A DNA stretch of 12,258 bases from an uncultured Eubacteriales bacterium (GCA_900320765.1 ONTN01000021.1:1-12258); one strand, 5' to 3'; positions 1 through 7,766 are shown, counted from the stretch's first letter. A program made the numbers and translations. The notes: a model not told the origin generated them from the letters alone.

Positions 1-1
1 A

Positions 2-1051
2 GAGGTCTATCATATGCCGGAAGGGGAGATCCGCATCTGCCTGAGCGAAACGATGAGGAAGGAATCGGACTGCGTGAAAAAGGCGAACCTGATCGAGCGG
101 GCCAAAAGAGAGTGGCCGCCGGATCAGCTCATGAGGCTCACGGAAAGAGGGATCAGCTTTGTGTCCGTGGAAGACGATTTCTTCCCGGAAAGGCTCAGGG
201 GGATCCCGGACTGCCCGTACGCGCTCTATTATATAGGAGATCTTCCGCCTGAGGACCAGCCCTCTCTGGCGATCGTCGGGGCGAGGAACTGCTCCGGCTA
301 CGGAAGGGAACAGGCAAGGCTCTTCTCGGAGAAACTGGCGCTGCGGGGCGTCAGCATCGTCAGCGGCATGGCCAGAGGGGTGGACGGGATCGCGGGCAGA
401 TCGGCCATTATGGCGGGCGGGCGCTCGTATGCCGTGCTGGGATGCGGCGTAGACGTGATCTATCCTCCGGAGAATACGGAGCTCTATCAAATGCTCCGGG
501 AAAAGGGCGGCCTGATCTCGGAATCGCGGCCCGGGGCGGAGCCGCGCACTGCCCTGTTCCCGCGGCGGAACAGGCTGATCAGCGGCCTTGCGGATGCGGT
601 CCTTGTCATAGAGGCCAGAAGAAGATCCGGGACAGTCATCACGGTGGACGCGGCACTGGAGCAGGGGAGAGATATCTTTGCACTGCCGGGCAGGGTCAGC
701 GACAGGCTGAGCGACGGCTGCAATCTGCTGATCTCGCAGGGAGCGGCAGTCGCGTGCTCGCCGGATACGGTGGTGGAGCACTTTTTTGGCGTATCTGACA
801 GCGGAACGGACCTTTCCGAGCAGAAAATGCTCGCGCGGAGGAAGAGAGGAACGTCGCTCACCGGGCTGGAAGCCGTGCTGTTCGATGTGCTCGGATGCGG
901 AGAGATCATGGAAGCGGAGTACCTGCGGCGCAGGGCAGAGGCGATCACCGGAAAGCGCGTCAGCGTCGAGGAATTCGTGTCCTCCATGGTCAGTCTCAGG
1001 ATCAGGGGCTTCGCAACGGAGCTGGGGGCCGGACATTATAAAGGGATCTGA
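2..1051 (+). CDS. dprA: DNA-processing protein DprA/Smf (5' end cut by window edge)
   Basis: DprA binds incoming single-stranded DNA in the cytoplasm and loads RecA on it during natural transformation; the gene is also kept in many species not known to transform. Numbering from the ATG at 14, the Rossmann-like DprA fold is clear: VGAR at about 88, SGMARGVD at about 116, the FPRRNRLISGL segment at about 183, SGTVIT near 203 and the FALPG segment near 223. A C-terminal winged-helix-like region covers about residues 275-340. The frame is open from the ATG to the left edge, and only about 70 residues precede the fold where the family usually has a helical N-terminal domain of 100 or more, so the true start probably lies left of the window. 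Codon choice differs from every other gene here: Leu is mostly CTG and Arg mostly AGG/AGA. It converges on ricT with no terminator between them. Confidence 0.93.
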   Translation, partial: EVYHMPEGEIRICLSETMRKESDCVKKANLIERAKREWPPDQLMRLTERGISFVSVEDDFFPERLRGIPDCPYALYYIGDLPPEDQPSLAIVGARNCSGYGREQARLFSEKLALRGVSIVSGMARGVDGIAGRSAIMAGGRSYAVLGCGVDVIYPPENTELYQMLREKGGLISESRPGAEPRTALFPRRNRLISGLADAVLVIEARRRSGTVITVDAALEQGRDIFALPGRVSDRLSDGCNLLISQGAAVACSPDTVVEHFFGVSDSGTDLSEQKMLARRKRGTSLTGLEAVLFDVLGCGEIMEAEYLRRRAEAITGKRVSVEEFVSSMVSLRIRGFATELGAGHYKGI

Positions 1052-2077
1052 CGAGGCGGGGCGGTTCTCCTGCTGGGGGACGTGCTGCTGGCGGGATGGC
1101 TTATGACCGCCGCCGCGCTTTTTAGCGTCTTGTTCCGGCTTTTCCGAAGCCTCGGGAGCGGGAGCGACTGGGACGACGGGGATCGTTCTGCGGAGCTTGA
1201 CGGCGGGCTTTTCCTCGGGGATCTTTCCCTCCGCCTTCTGCTGCAGGTACTCTGCGCGCTTTGCCTTGCCGCCGAGGACGGTTATCTCGTCCGCCCTAAA
1301 CGCCTTTATCATAAGCTCGTTCGAATCGTCAATTTTGACCCTCACCGTGCTTTTCAGAAGGTTCACGTCGATCACCGAGCCCTTGCCGGCGGGAGTGTCG
1401 ACGAAGGAATCCACCTTAGGCACGAGCTTCACGAGCTCCTCGTAGGCGTCCTCCTCATATTTAAGGCAGCACATAAGCCTGCCGCAGGCTCCGGAGATCT
1501 TTGCGGGGTTGAGGGAAAAGCCCTGAGTCTTCGCCATTTTTATGCTGACGGGCTGGAAATCATCGAGAAACTGGGCGCAGCAGAAAGGCCTGCCGCAGAT
1601 GCCGAGACCGCCAAGCATACGCGCCTCATCGCGGACGCCGATCTGCCGAAGCTCGATGCGGGTCTTGAACACCCCGGCGAGATCCTTGACGAGCTCGCGG
1701 AAGTCGACGCGGCCGTCAGAGGTGAAGAAGAACAGGATCTTGTTCCCCTCAAAATTAAACTCCACGTCAACGAGCTTCATCTCAAGATCGCGCTCTTCGA
1801 TTTTGCGCTTGCAGACGGAGAAGGCCTCAGCCTCCTTCGCGCGGTTTTCGGCGGCGCGGCGCTCGTCCTCTTCGGTGGCGAGCCTGACGACGGGGCGCAG
1901 GGGGGCGCGAACGGCGGCGTCGTCCACCTCGTGATTGCCCGCTACGCACTCGGCAAACTCAAGCCCCTTCGCCGTCTCCACGACGAGACTGTCGCCCTGC
2001 TTCGCGGTCACTCCGGCCGGGTCGAAGAAATACACCTTGCCCTTATTTTTAAATCTTACGCTAATAACTTCAGCCAT
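1052..2077 (-). CDS. ricT: RicT (YaaT), PSP1-domain protein; no stop codon found
   Basis: RicT forms a complex with RicA (YmcA) and RicF (YlbF) in Bacillus subtilis; the complex binds iron-sulfur clusters and helps RNase Y mature mRNA, affecting sporulation, competence and biofilm. The ATG at 2077 has an AGGTGA ribosome binding site and starts 15 nt after the holB stop. The PSP1 core is plain: cysteines at about 161, 166/167, 198 and 203/204 lie in the segments CGRPFCC and CGRLMCC, with PVSIKMAK and SLNPAKISG between them. Family similarity fades after about residue 290 (near 1210) into a Lys/Pro/Ala-rich tail such as these proteins often have. The frame has no stop: it stays open through the end of dprA and across all of dprA to the left edge. 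The left boundary given is therefore only the point where it meets dprA. The holB-ricT order matches B. subtilis. Confidence 0.88.
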
Positions 2078-2092
2078 TAGATCACCTACAAT

Positions 2093-2845
2093 TTATATAA
2101 ATGCCGTCATCACGACGCCTGAGATATATCCGGCGGATACGTTGTGCGCCATAAACCTTTCGGCCTTGTCCATACCTGCCGATATGCAGGAGAGCCTTTC
2201 GGGGCTCAGCCTGCCGGCCTTGTACTCGCGTAGGGCACATTCGCGGATGGAAGATATCATATCGACAAGCTCCGGCCTCGAAAGCTTCTCAAGCTCGACG
2301 GCCGCTTTCATAATATCATATCCGGTTTTTGAGGAAAGGAGCCTTTCGGCAAGCTCGGGGATCTCGCGTCCCTTCGGCGGAAGCGATATCTCCACGCATC
2401 TTGAGCGGACGGTGTCGATAAGCCCCTCAGCGCTCGAGCATAAAAGGATGAACATCGCGTGAGCCGGAGGCTCCTCGAACACCTTCAGCATAGCGTTCTG
2501 CGCCTCAAGGCGCATAGTGTCCGCGTCGCGGACGACGTAAACGCTCCTTTCCGCCTCGTTCGGCAGAACGAAGGCGCGTGAGCGCACGGCGCGCATCTGG
2601 CCGACCTTTATCTCCTTCGCGTCCGGCTCACGCTCAACGAAAACGAGATCGGGGTGCATCCCGCTTTTGACCTTCTCGCAGTGCCTGCACCTTCCGCATG
2701 GGGCGGGGCTGCCCTCGCAGAGCGCGGCCTCGGCGATGAACAGCGCGGCCTCGTCCCTGTCCTCGGGGCTGCCTCCGCTGATTATATAGGCGTGGAAAAG
2801 CCGTTCGCCGGATATTTTTGACCTTATAAGCTCACGGACGTTCGT
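2093..2845 (-). CDS. holB: DNA polymerase III delta' subunit HolB, apparent ACG start
   Basis: Delta' is the non-motor subunit of the clamp loader that places the sliding clamp on DNA at the fork. Read from an ACG at 2845 the protein is 250 residues. It opens with NVRELI and RLFHAYIISGG, where ATPase relatives carry a P-loop; here the P-loop is replaced by GGSPEDRD. A zinc module follows (Cys 43, 50, 53, 56, spacing C-x6-C-x2-C-x2-C), then NAMLKVFEEPP and the SRC motif typical of delta' and tau. The first in-frame ATG (2659) would remove 62 residues, including the zinc module, so it is unlikely to be the real start. No in-frame ATG, GTG or TTG lies between the upstream stop and that point. 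A GGAGG sits 8 nt before the ACG, exactly where a start is expected. At 250 residues it is shorter than the E. coli protein (about 334), mostly at the C-terminal end. Confidence 0.88.
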   Translation of the reverse strand, partial: TNVRELIRSKISGERLFHAYIISGGSPEDRDEAALFIAEAALCEGSPAPCGRCRHCEKVKSGMHPDLVFVEREPDAKEIKVGQMRAVRSRAFVLPNEAERSVYVVRDADTMRLEAQNAMLKVFEEPPAHAMFILLCSSAEGLIDTVRSRCVEISLPPKGREIPELAERLLSSKTGYDIMKAAVELEKLSRPELVDMISSIRECALREYKAGRLSPERLSCISAGMDKAERFMAHNVSAGYISGVVMTAFI

Positions 2846-2862
2846 TTTCCCCGCCTCCCTTA

Positions 2863-4350
2863 TTATTTGTGGTAGAGCTTCTTTGATTCGTAAACGGGCT
2901 CACAGGTGAGGTTGATGCCGAGCTTCTTCATCAGGTTTTCGTCGACCTGAGAGAGAATAACGGTGGAGTGAGCCTCGCAGCCCTTGAGCTTCTCAAGCTG
3001 CTGCATCGCGATCTCAGCTACGGGATTGGTGGCGGCGCAGATGGAGAGGGCGACCAGCACCTCGTCAGTGTGGAGCCTCGGGTTTTTGCCGCCGAGATGG
3101 TTGACCTTGAGATCCTGCACGGGCTCGATGATGCTCGGGCTCATGAGGCGTATCGAGTCGCTTATCCCGCCGAGCGCCTTGAGAGCGTTCAGAAGAGCTG
3201 CGCTCGCCGCGCCGAGTAACTGAGAGGTCTTTCCGGTAACGACCCTGCCGTCATTAAGCTTAATCGCCATCGCGGGCTCGCCGCCGGTCTCCTCGGATTT
3301 TGCGAGAGCCTCGGCTCTTGCGTCCCTGTCGGCCTCGGTCACGCCGACGCTGTTCATAAGGAACTTTATCTTATCCACGTCGGCGCCGTCGGAGAGCCCC
3401 TTCGTCTTGGCGCACATTGCGGCGAAGTAGCGCCTTATTATCTCCGCCTTGCTTGCCCTTCTGCAGACCTCGTCGTCGATAATGCAGTTGCCAGCCATAT
3501 TGACGCCCATATCGGTGGGCGATTTATACGGGCTCTCGCCGCCGGATATCTTCTCGAAGAGGGCACGCAAAACAGGGAATATCTCCACGTCGCGGTTGTA
3601 GTTTACGGTGAGCTCGCCGTACGCCTCCAAATGGAAGGGGTCAATCATATTAACGTCGTTAAGATCGGCGGTCGCGGCCTCGTAAGCCACGTTCACCGGA
3701 TGCTTTAAGGGCAGGTTCCAGATCGGGAAGGTCTCAAACTTCGCGTATCCGGCGGAGACTCCGTGCTTCTTATCCTGATAGAGCTGGGAGAGGCAGGTCG
3801 CCATCTTTCCGCTGCCGGGGCCCGGCGCAGTGACGACGACGAGGGGGCGTGAGGTGAGTATGTACTCGTTTTTCCCATAGCCCTCCTCGGATACTATCTT
3901 GTCCACATTCGCGGGATAGCCCTCGATTGGATAGTGGAGATAGACCTTGAGGCCAAGCGCCTCGAGCCTCTTCTTAAAGCCCTCGGCCGCGCTCTGACCG
4001 GCAAACTGCGTTATGACCACGCTGCCGACGTAAAGCCCGAAACCGCGGAAGGCGTCCACCAGACGGAGAACGTCGAGATCGTAGGTGATCCCGTAATCCC
4101 CGCGGACCTTGTTCTTTTCGATGTCAGCCGCGTTTATCGCAATTATGATCTCGGCCTTGTCCTTCAGCTCAAGGAGCATCTTTATCTTGTTGTCCGGCGC
4201 AAAGCCGGGCAGGACGCGGGAGGCGTGATAATCGTCGAAAAGCTTGCCGCCGAATTCGAGGTAAAGCTTGCCACCGAATTTTTCAATGCGCTCCTTTATA
4301 TGCTCCGCCTGCATCTTAAGATATTTTTCACTTGAAAATCCCACTTCCAT
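2863..4350 (-). CDS. DUF1846 / UPF0371 family protein of unknown function
   Basis: This 495-residue protein matches the DUF1846 (UPF0371) family in its opening segment (about residues 4-50, including LEFGGKLFDDYHASRVLPGF) and in its length, usually about 490-500. Its biochemical role is not established as far as I know. A P-loop-like stretch, PGPGSGK, at about residues 176-182 follows a hydrophobic beta-strand and suggests nucleotide or phosphate binding; this is inference. There is no signal peptide or membrane segment, so it should be cytosolic. The ATG at 4350 has an AGAGGTAAG ribosome binding site and starts 23 nt after the mrp stop; its own stop lies 17 nt before the holB start, so it is very likely cotranscribed with both. 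Codon use matches mrp, holB and ricT. Confidence 0.9.
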   Translation of the reverse strand: MEVGFSSEKYLKMQAEHIKERIEKFGGKLYLEFGGKLFDDYHASRVLPGFAPDNKIKMLLELKDKAEIIIAINAADIEKNKVRGDYGITYDLDVLRLVDAFRGFGLYVGSVVITQFAGQSAAEGFKKRLEALGLKVYLHYPIEGYPANVDKIVSEEGYGKNEYILTSRPLVVVTAPGPGSGKMATCLSQLYQDKKHGVSAGYAKFETFPIWNLPLKHPVNVAYEAATADLNDVNMIDPFHLEAYGELTVNYNRDVEIFPVLRALFEKISGGESPYKSPTDMGVNMAGNCIIDDEVCRRASKAEIIRRYFAAMCAKTKGLSDGADVDKIKFLMNSVGVTEADRDARAEALAKSEETGGEPAMAIKLNDGRVVTGKTSQLLGAASAALLNALKALGGISDSIRLMSPSIIEPVQDLKVNHLGGKNPRLHTDEVLVALSICAATNPVAEIAMQQLEKLKGCEAHSTVILSQVDENLMKKLGINLTCEPVYESKKLYHK

Positions 4351-4373
4351 GGTATCTTACCTCTAATTTGCGA

Positions 4374-5198
4374 TTATATTTTCTCTATGTGGCTCACAAG
4401 CCCGTCGAGCCAGTCACCGCTGACGCTCTCGATCTCGCCGGCGTCCACCTTCTGGGAGAAGACCGGATCGATGGGCAGACGGGCGGCGACGCCGATCCCG
4501 TATTCCGCCGCAGTCTCATCAAGGCGGGAGGGGCCGAACACGCTGTGCCGCTTTCCGCAGTCGGGGCATTCAAAGTACGACATATTCTCAACGATGCCGA
4601 GAACGGGGATGTTCATAAGCCTTGCCATATTAACGGCCTTCTCGACGATGACGCCGACCATCTCCTGCGGGCTCGTAACGATCACGATGCCGTCAACCGG
4701 GAGGCTCTGGAAAATGGTGAGCGGTACGTCGCCCGTTCCGGGAGGCATATCGACGAACATATAATCAACATCGCCCCAGTCTACGTCCGTCCAGAACTGA
4801 CTAACGACTCCGGCAATGACCGGGCCGCGCCATACTACGGGGTCCGTGGGCTGATCGAGGAGAAGATTCATACTCATAAGCTTTATCCCGGTCGAGGTCT
4901 CAACGGGGAAGAGAGTGGTTTCCGTTCCGGCGGCACGCTCCCTTATGCCGAACTCGGCTGGAACGGAGGGGCCGGTTATATCCGCATTGAGCACGGCAAC
5001 GGAGTGGCCGCGCCTTCTCATGCTGACGGCGGAGAGAGCGGTGACGAGGCTCTTGCCGACGCCGCCCTTGCCGGAAACGACCGCGATGACCTTTCGGATA
5101 TTGCTGCCCTCATGGGGCTTCTTTAGAAAACTCTGGGGCTCGCGGCGCGAGGCGCAGTCAGAGCCGCAGGCCGAACAATCTGAAGTGCATTCTGCCAT
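4374..5198 (-). CDS. mrp: Mrp/NBP35-type P-loop ATPase, iron-sulfur cluster carrier
   Basis: Mrp/ApbC/Nbp35 proteins bind a [4Fe-4S] cluster at a dimer interface and pass it to target enzymes, using ATP. The 274-residue form starting at 5198 shows an N-terminal cysteine cluster (Cys 4, 8, 11, 15), the deviant Walker A GKGGVGKS at 43-50, the Walker B region ending in VDMPPGTGD at about 149-157, and the cluster-ligand CPDC at 211-214. I chose ATG 5198 because GGAGG lies 9 nt upstream. A start at 5345 would add 49 residues read through the promoter and leader. A strong promoter ends about 47 nt upstream of the start. The gene heads the mrp-DUF1846-holB-ricT run. The cysteine-rich N terminus is common in clostridial members and suggests an extra cluster or redox site. 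Confidence 0.93.
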   Translation of the reverse strand: MAECTSDCSACGSDCASRREPQSFLKKPHEGSNIRKVIAVVSGKGGVGKSLVTALSAVSMRRRGHSVAVLNADITGPSVPAEFGIRERAAGTETTLFPVETSTGIKLMSMNLLLDQPTDPVVWRGPVIAGVVSQFWTDVDWGDVDYMFVDMPPGTGDVPLTIFQSLPVDGIVIVTSPQEMVGVIVEKAVNMARLMNIPVLGIVENMSYFECPDCGKRHSVFGPSRLDETAAEYGIGVAARLPIDPVFSQKVDAGEIESVSGDWLDGLVSHIEKI

Positions 5199-5244
5199 AG
5201 CTTTTATCCTCCAAATAACAATTTTATACCAATTTAACTTTAGT

Positions 5245-5273
5245 ATTATACAGTAGAACGGGCTTTCCGTCAA
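5245..5273 (-). promoter_or_regulatory. Strong sigma-A promoter for the mrp operon
   Basis: On the minus strand, -35 TTGACG (5273-5268), a 17-nt spacer and a perfect -10 TATAAT (5250-5245). Transcription would start near 5238, giving a leader of about 40 nt with GGAGG before the mrp ATG. It is the only good promoter I see for the four minus-strand genes below it. Confidence 0.8.
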
Positions 5274-5340
5274 TGAAAAAGTTTTCCTCAAGTGCCTACG
5301 GGAAAAGAAAATGAAATGTTCAAAAAATAATTTTATTTTA

Positions 5341-5370
5341 TTCACGAAATCGTAATAAAAACTGTATATT
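5341..5370 (+). promoter_or_regulatory. Possible promoter for htrA
   Basis: A weak match: -35 TTCACG at 5341-5346, an 18-nt spacer and -10 TATATT at 5365-5370, in an AT-rich divergent region. The -10 lies about 45 nt before the htrA ATG. No CtsR, CIRCE or other stress operator is recognisable nearby. Confidence 0.3.
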
Positions 5371-5415
5371 ATTAACCCGTAATTTGAAAATACTCTTCCA
5401 AAAGGAGAAATCTAT

Positions 5416-7026
5416 ATGTATAACGACGATGAACTGAGAGAAAACGAAACGGCTCAAAACACCGAGCCCGAGACTGAGACGATGACACCGGAGGCTGAGC
5501 CGGAGCCCGTTTATTCGGAGCCGGAGACGGCTCACTATGAGCCCGTGTCCGACGAGGCGCCGGTTTTCAGCGAGCCGCCCAGATATACTTCGCCCGTGAG
5601 GGAGTACCCCGTATCCAATTCCGGCTGGTCCGAGCCCAGGTACGAGAGCGCGGCGAGCGCCGAGCGCGACGTATATTCCCCCGGCGGAGCGGTGACCTAT
5701 TCCCAGACTCCCGCGCCCGCTGAGAAGAAGGAGAAGAAAAAGAAGAGCCACGGCTTTTTGAAAGCCGCAGCCATCGTCCTTGCCTGTTCCGTAGCCTCCT
5801 CGGCCGCGTCCTACGCGACCGTGAGCGTTATGACGGCAAACCAGGAGAAGGCGCCTACCCAGGTCGTCCTCGGCGCAGAGAGAACGGTTCAGGATACAGA
5901 CGGGGAACTGCCCAGCACGGTATCCAGCGAAACCAAGAGCGCGAACGCTATCTATAAGGACGCCTGCAACTATCAGGTCGTCGGAGTGAACACCTCGGTA
6001 AACACCACGAACATCTGGGGTCAGACCACCGCCCGCGCCGTATCAGGCTCAGGCTTCGTCATAAGCACCGACGGCTATATTATGACGAACTACCACGTTA
6101 TTTCCTACGCCGTGCGCTACGGCGGGGAGCTCACCGTTATGTTTGAGGACGGCACCAGCGTTAATGCGGAAAAGATAGTCGGCTACTCCGAGGAGAACGA
6201 CGTCGCCGTTATAAAGATCGACGCTTCTGACCTCACGCTCAACCCCGTTGTGTTCGGCGATTCCGACGCTCTCCAGGTCGGCGAGACCGTTTACGCCATC
6301 GGAAACCCCCTCGGCGAGCTGACCTACTCCATGACCCCCGGCATCGTGTCCGCGCTTGACAGGGTCATCACCACGCAGGACGAGGATACCGGCTCATATA
6401 AGAGCATCAATATGTTCCAGATCTCCGCCGCAGTAAACTCCGGAAACTCCGGCGGCCCGGTATATAACTCAAACGGCGAGGTCGTCGGCATAGTGACGGC
6501 AAAATACTCCGACGAGGGAGTTGAGGGACTCGGCTTCGCGATCCCGATAAACGACGCCATCGATATCGCAAAGCAGCTTATTGAGAAGGGCTACGTCACC
6601 GGGGCGAGCATAGGCATTATGACCCGCTACGACGTTGATACCTATTATCAGGCCTCTGTCATCAATACTTATGGCATACCGAACGGCGTTATAGTCGACT
6701 CCGTTATCGAGGGCTCCGCCGCCGAAAAGGCCGGCGTCAAGGCCGGGGACATCATCACCGGAATAAACGGCCAGTCCGCCTCCGGGCTTGACGAGCTCAG
6801 GATGATACTGAGAAAATTAAACCCGGGCGACGCGGGAAAGATCAGCATCTACCGTATGAGCGGGGCGATAGGCCAGGGCGAGAGCCTTGAGCTCGATATA
6901 GTGTTCGATGAGAACACGAATCAGAGCGCCGTGACCGACTCAGATCTCAGGGGCGGTCAGAACGGGCAGACTGCTCCCACAAACCCGGGACAGAGCTGGG
7001 AGGATTACTTCGGCTTCGGCAGATAA
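5416..7026 (+). CDS. htrA: Membrane-anchored HtrA/DegP-like serine protease with PDZ domain
   Basis: HtrA proteases degrade misfolded proteins outside the cytoplasmic membrane. The order in this 536-residue protein is: an acidic, proline-rich cytoplasmic tail (1-102); a lysine run KKEKKKK (104-110); one membrane segment (about 114-138), placing the rest outside; a trypsin-like domain with His227 (TNYHV), Asp262 (ENDVAVIKI) and Ser345 (GNSGGP), so the triad is complete; and one PDZ domain (about 400-497), including SAAEKAGVKAGDIITGINGQ. A short Gly/Asn/Gln-rich tail follows. Architecture and length fit Firmicute HtrA/YkdA-type proteins, but the cytoplasmic tail is long and repeats an aromatic-SEP motif. 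The start has AAAGGAG 8 nt upstream. The gene diverges from mrp and ends in a terminator, so it is probably transcribed alone. Confidence 0.95.
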   Translation: MYNDDELRENETAQNTEPETETMTPEAEPEPVYSEPETAHYEPVSDEAPVFSEPPRYTSPVREYPVSNSGWSEPRYESAASAERDVYSPGGAVTYSQTPAPAEKKEKKKKSHGFLKAAAIVLACSVASSAASYATVSVMTANQEKAPTQVVLGAERTVQDTDGELPSTVSSETKSANAIYKDACNYQVVGVNTSVNTTNIWGQTTARAVSGSGFVISTDGYIMTNYHVISYAVRYGGELTVMFEDGTSVNAEKIVGYSEENDVAVIKIDASDLTLNPVVFGDSDALQVGETVYAIGNPLGELTYSMTPGIVSALDRVITTQDEDTGSYKSINMFQISAAVNSGNSGGPVYNSNGEVVGIVTAKYSDEGVEGLGFAIPINDAIDIAKQLIEKGYVTGASIGIMTRYDVDTYYQASVINTYGIPNGVIVDSVIEGSAAEKAGVKAGDIITGINGQSASGLDELRMILRKLNPGDAGKISIYRMSGAIGQGESLELDIVFDENTNQSAVTDSDLRGGQNGQTAPTNPGQSWEDYFGFGR

Positions 7027-7049
7027 AAACCGAAAAACTGTAAAAGCTT

Positions 7050-7080
7050 CGGCGCGCATATAAAATGCGCGCCGATTTTT
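7050..7080 (+). terminator. Rho-independent terminator after htrA
   Basis: A 9-bp perfect GC-rich stem (7050-7058 pairing with 7066-7074), a 7-nt loop and then ATTTTT. It starts 23 nt after the htrA stop codon. Confidence 0.9.
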
Positions 7081-7081
7081 C

Positions 7082-7110
7082 TTGCATATTTCCCGTAAAG
7101 GTTATATAAT
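7082..7110 (+). promoter_or_regulatory. Promoter for the zinc-ribbon membrane protein gene
   Basis: -35 TTGCAT (7082-7087), a 17-nt spacer and a perfect -10 TATAAT (7105-7110). It begins one base after the T-run of the htrA terminator, so the next gene is an independent unit with a leader of about 25 nt. Confidence 0.75.
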
Positions 7111-7142
7111 TCCGCTTAGAAAAATAAAAAGGGGAGCGAGAT

Positions 7143-7766
7143 ATGGAAACAAAAAGATGCAAAAGCTGCGGCGCTCAGATCTATGCCGACGAGACTGCCT
7201 GTCCGTACTGCGGTATGACCGAATTCGAGGGCGAGACCAAGGCGCAGGAGACGCCGGAAGCGCCGTTGCAGATAGACTTCGGGAACAAAGCTCAGCCGAA
7301 TCCCGAGCCCGCCAGAAATGAGAACGTGCTGAACGGAATAGTGGGAGCCTTTCTCTTTTCCCTCGGCGGCGTCGTCCTTTATTTCATACTCTATCAGCTA
7401 AACTACATTGCCGGCCTCGTCGGTTTCGTCACCTTCACCCTCGCGAATCTGGGATACGGTGTGTTTACCGGAACGAGGGGCAAAAGCTCGATGAAGGGCG
7501 TTATCGTGAGCATTGTCGTTACGGTGATAATGATAGCCGTTTCGGAATTTATATGCCTCGGCTACATCGTTCATCAGGAGCTGGGCAAGGAGTGGGGACT
7601 TACGATCTTCGAGTCAATGAAGATGACGCCGGAGGTCATAACCTATTCGGAGATGTGGGGCGACGTAGCTCTCGAGCTCGGCCTTGCATACTTCCTCGCT
7701 GCCCTCGGCGCGATAGGCTCGATAATAGCCGCCGCGAAGGCAAGGAAAAACGCTCAGGCGCAATAA
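7143..7766 (+). CDS. Small zinc-ribbon membrane protein, function unknown
   Basis: This 207-residue protein starts with a zinc ribbon (Cys 6 and 9, Cys 20 and 23; C-x2-C-x10-C-x2-C) on the cytoplasmic side. A charged, proline-containing linker (24-60) and about four hydrophobic helices follow (roughly 62-84, 87-109, 118-143, 176-199). Between helices 3 and 4 lies a loop of about 30 residues. The pattern is widespread in Clostridia as uncharacterised zinc-ribbon domain membrane proteins, and I recognise no specific family or catalytic motif. The ATG has GGGGAG 7 nt upstream, a strong promoter and a terminator on each side, so it is monocistronic. A sensing or assembly role at the membrane is possible but is only a guess. 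Confidence 0.85.
   Translation: METKRCKSCGAQIYADETACPYCGMTEFEGETKAQETPEAPLQIDFGNKAQPNPEPARNENVLNGIVGAFLFSLGGVVLYFILYQLNYIAGLVGFVTFTLANLGYGVFTGTRGKSSMKGVIVSIVVTVIMIAVSEFICLGYIVHQELGKEWGLTIFESMKMTPEVITYSEMWGDVALELGLAYFLAALGAIGSIIAAAKARKNAQAQ

Noticed and set aside
1082..2080. A 332-codon plus-strand reading frame opposite ricT
   Set aside because: It is exactly codon-aligned antisense to ricT, whose translation shows the conserved PSP1 cysteines; the plus-strand product has Leu/His/Asp-rich composition typical of a mirror frame and no ribosome binding site.
4332..5126. A 264-codon plus-strand frame opposite mrp
   Set aside because: It mirrors the mrp gene, whose P-loop and CPxC motifs are unmistakable.
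5199..5345. A 49-residue N-terminal extension of the Mrp-like ATPase
   Set aside because: It is read through the promoter and AT-rich leader, and the ATG at 5198 has a perfect ribosome binding site.
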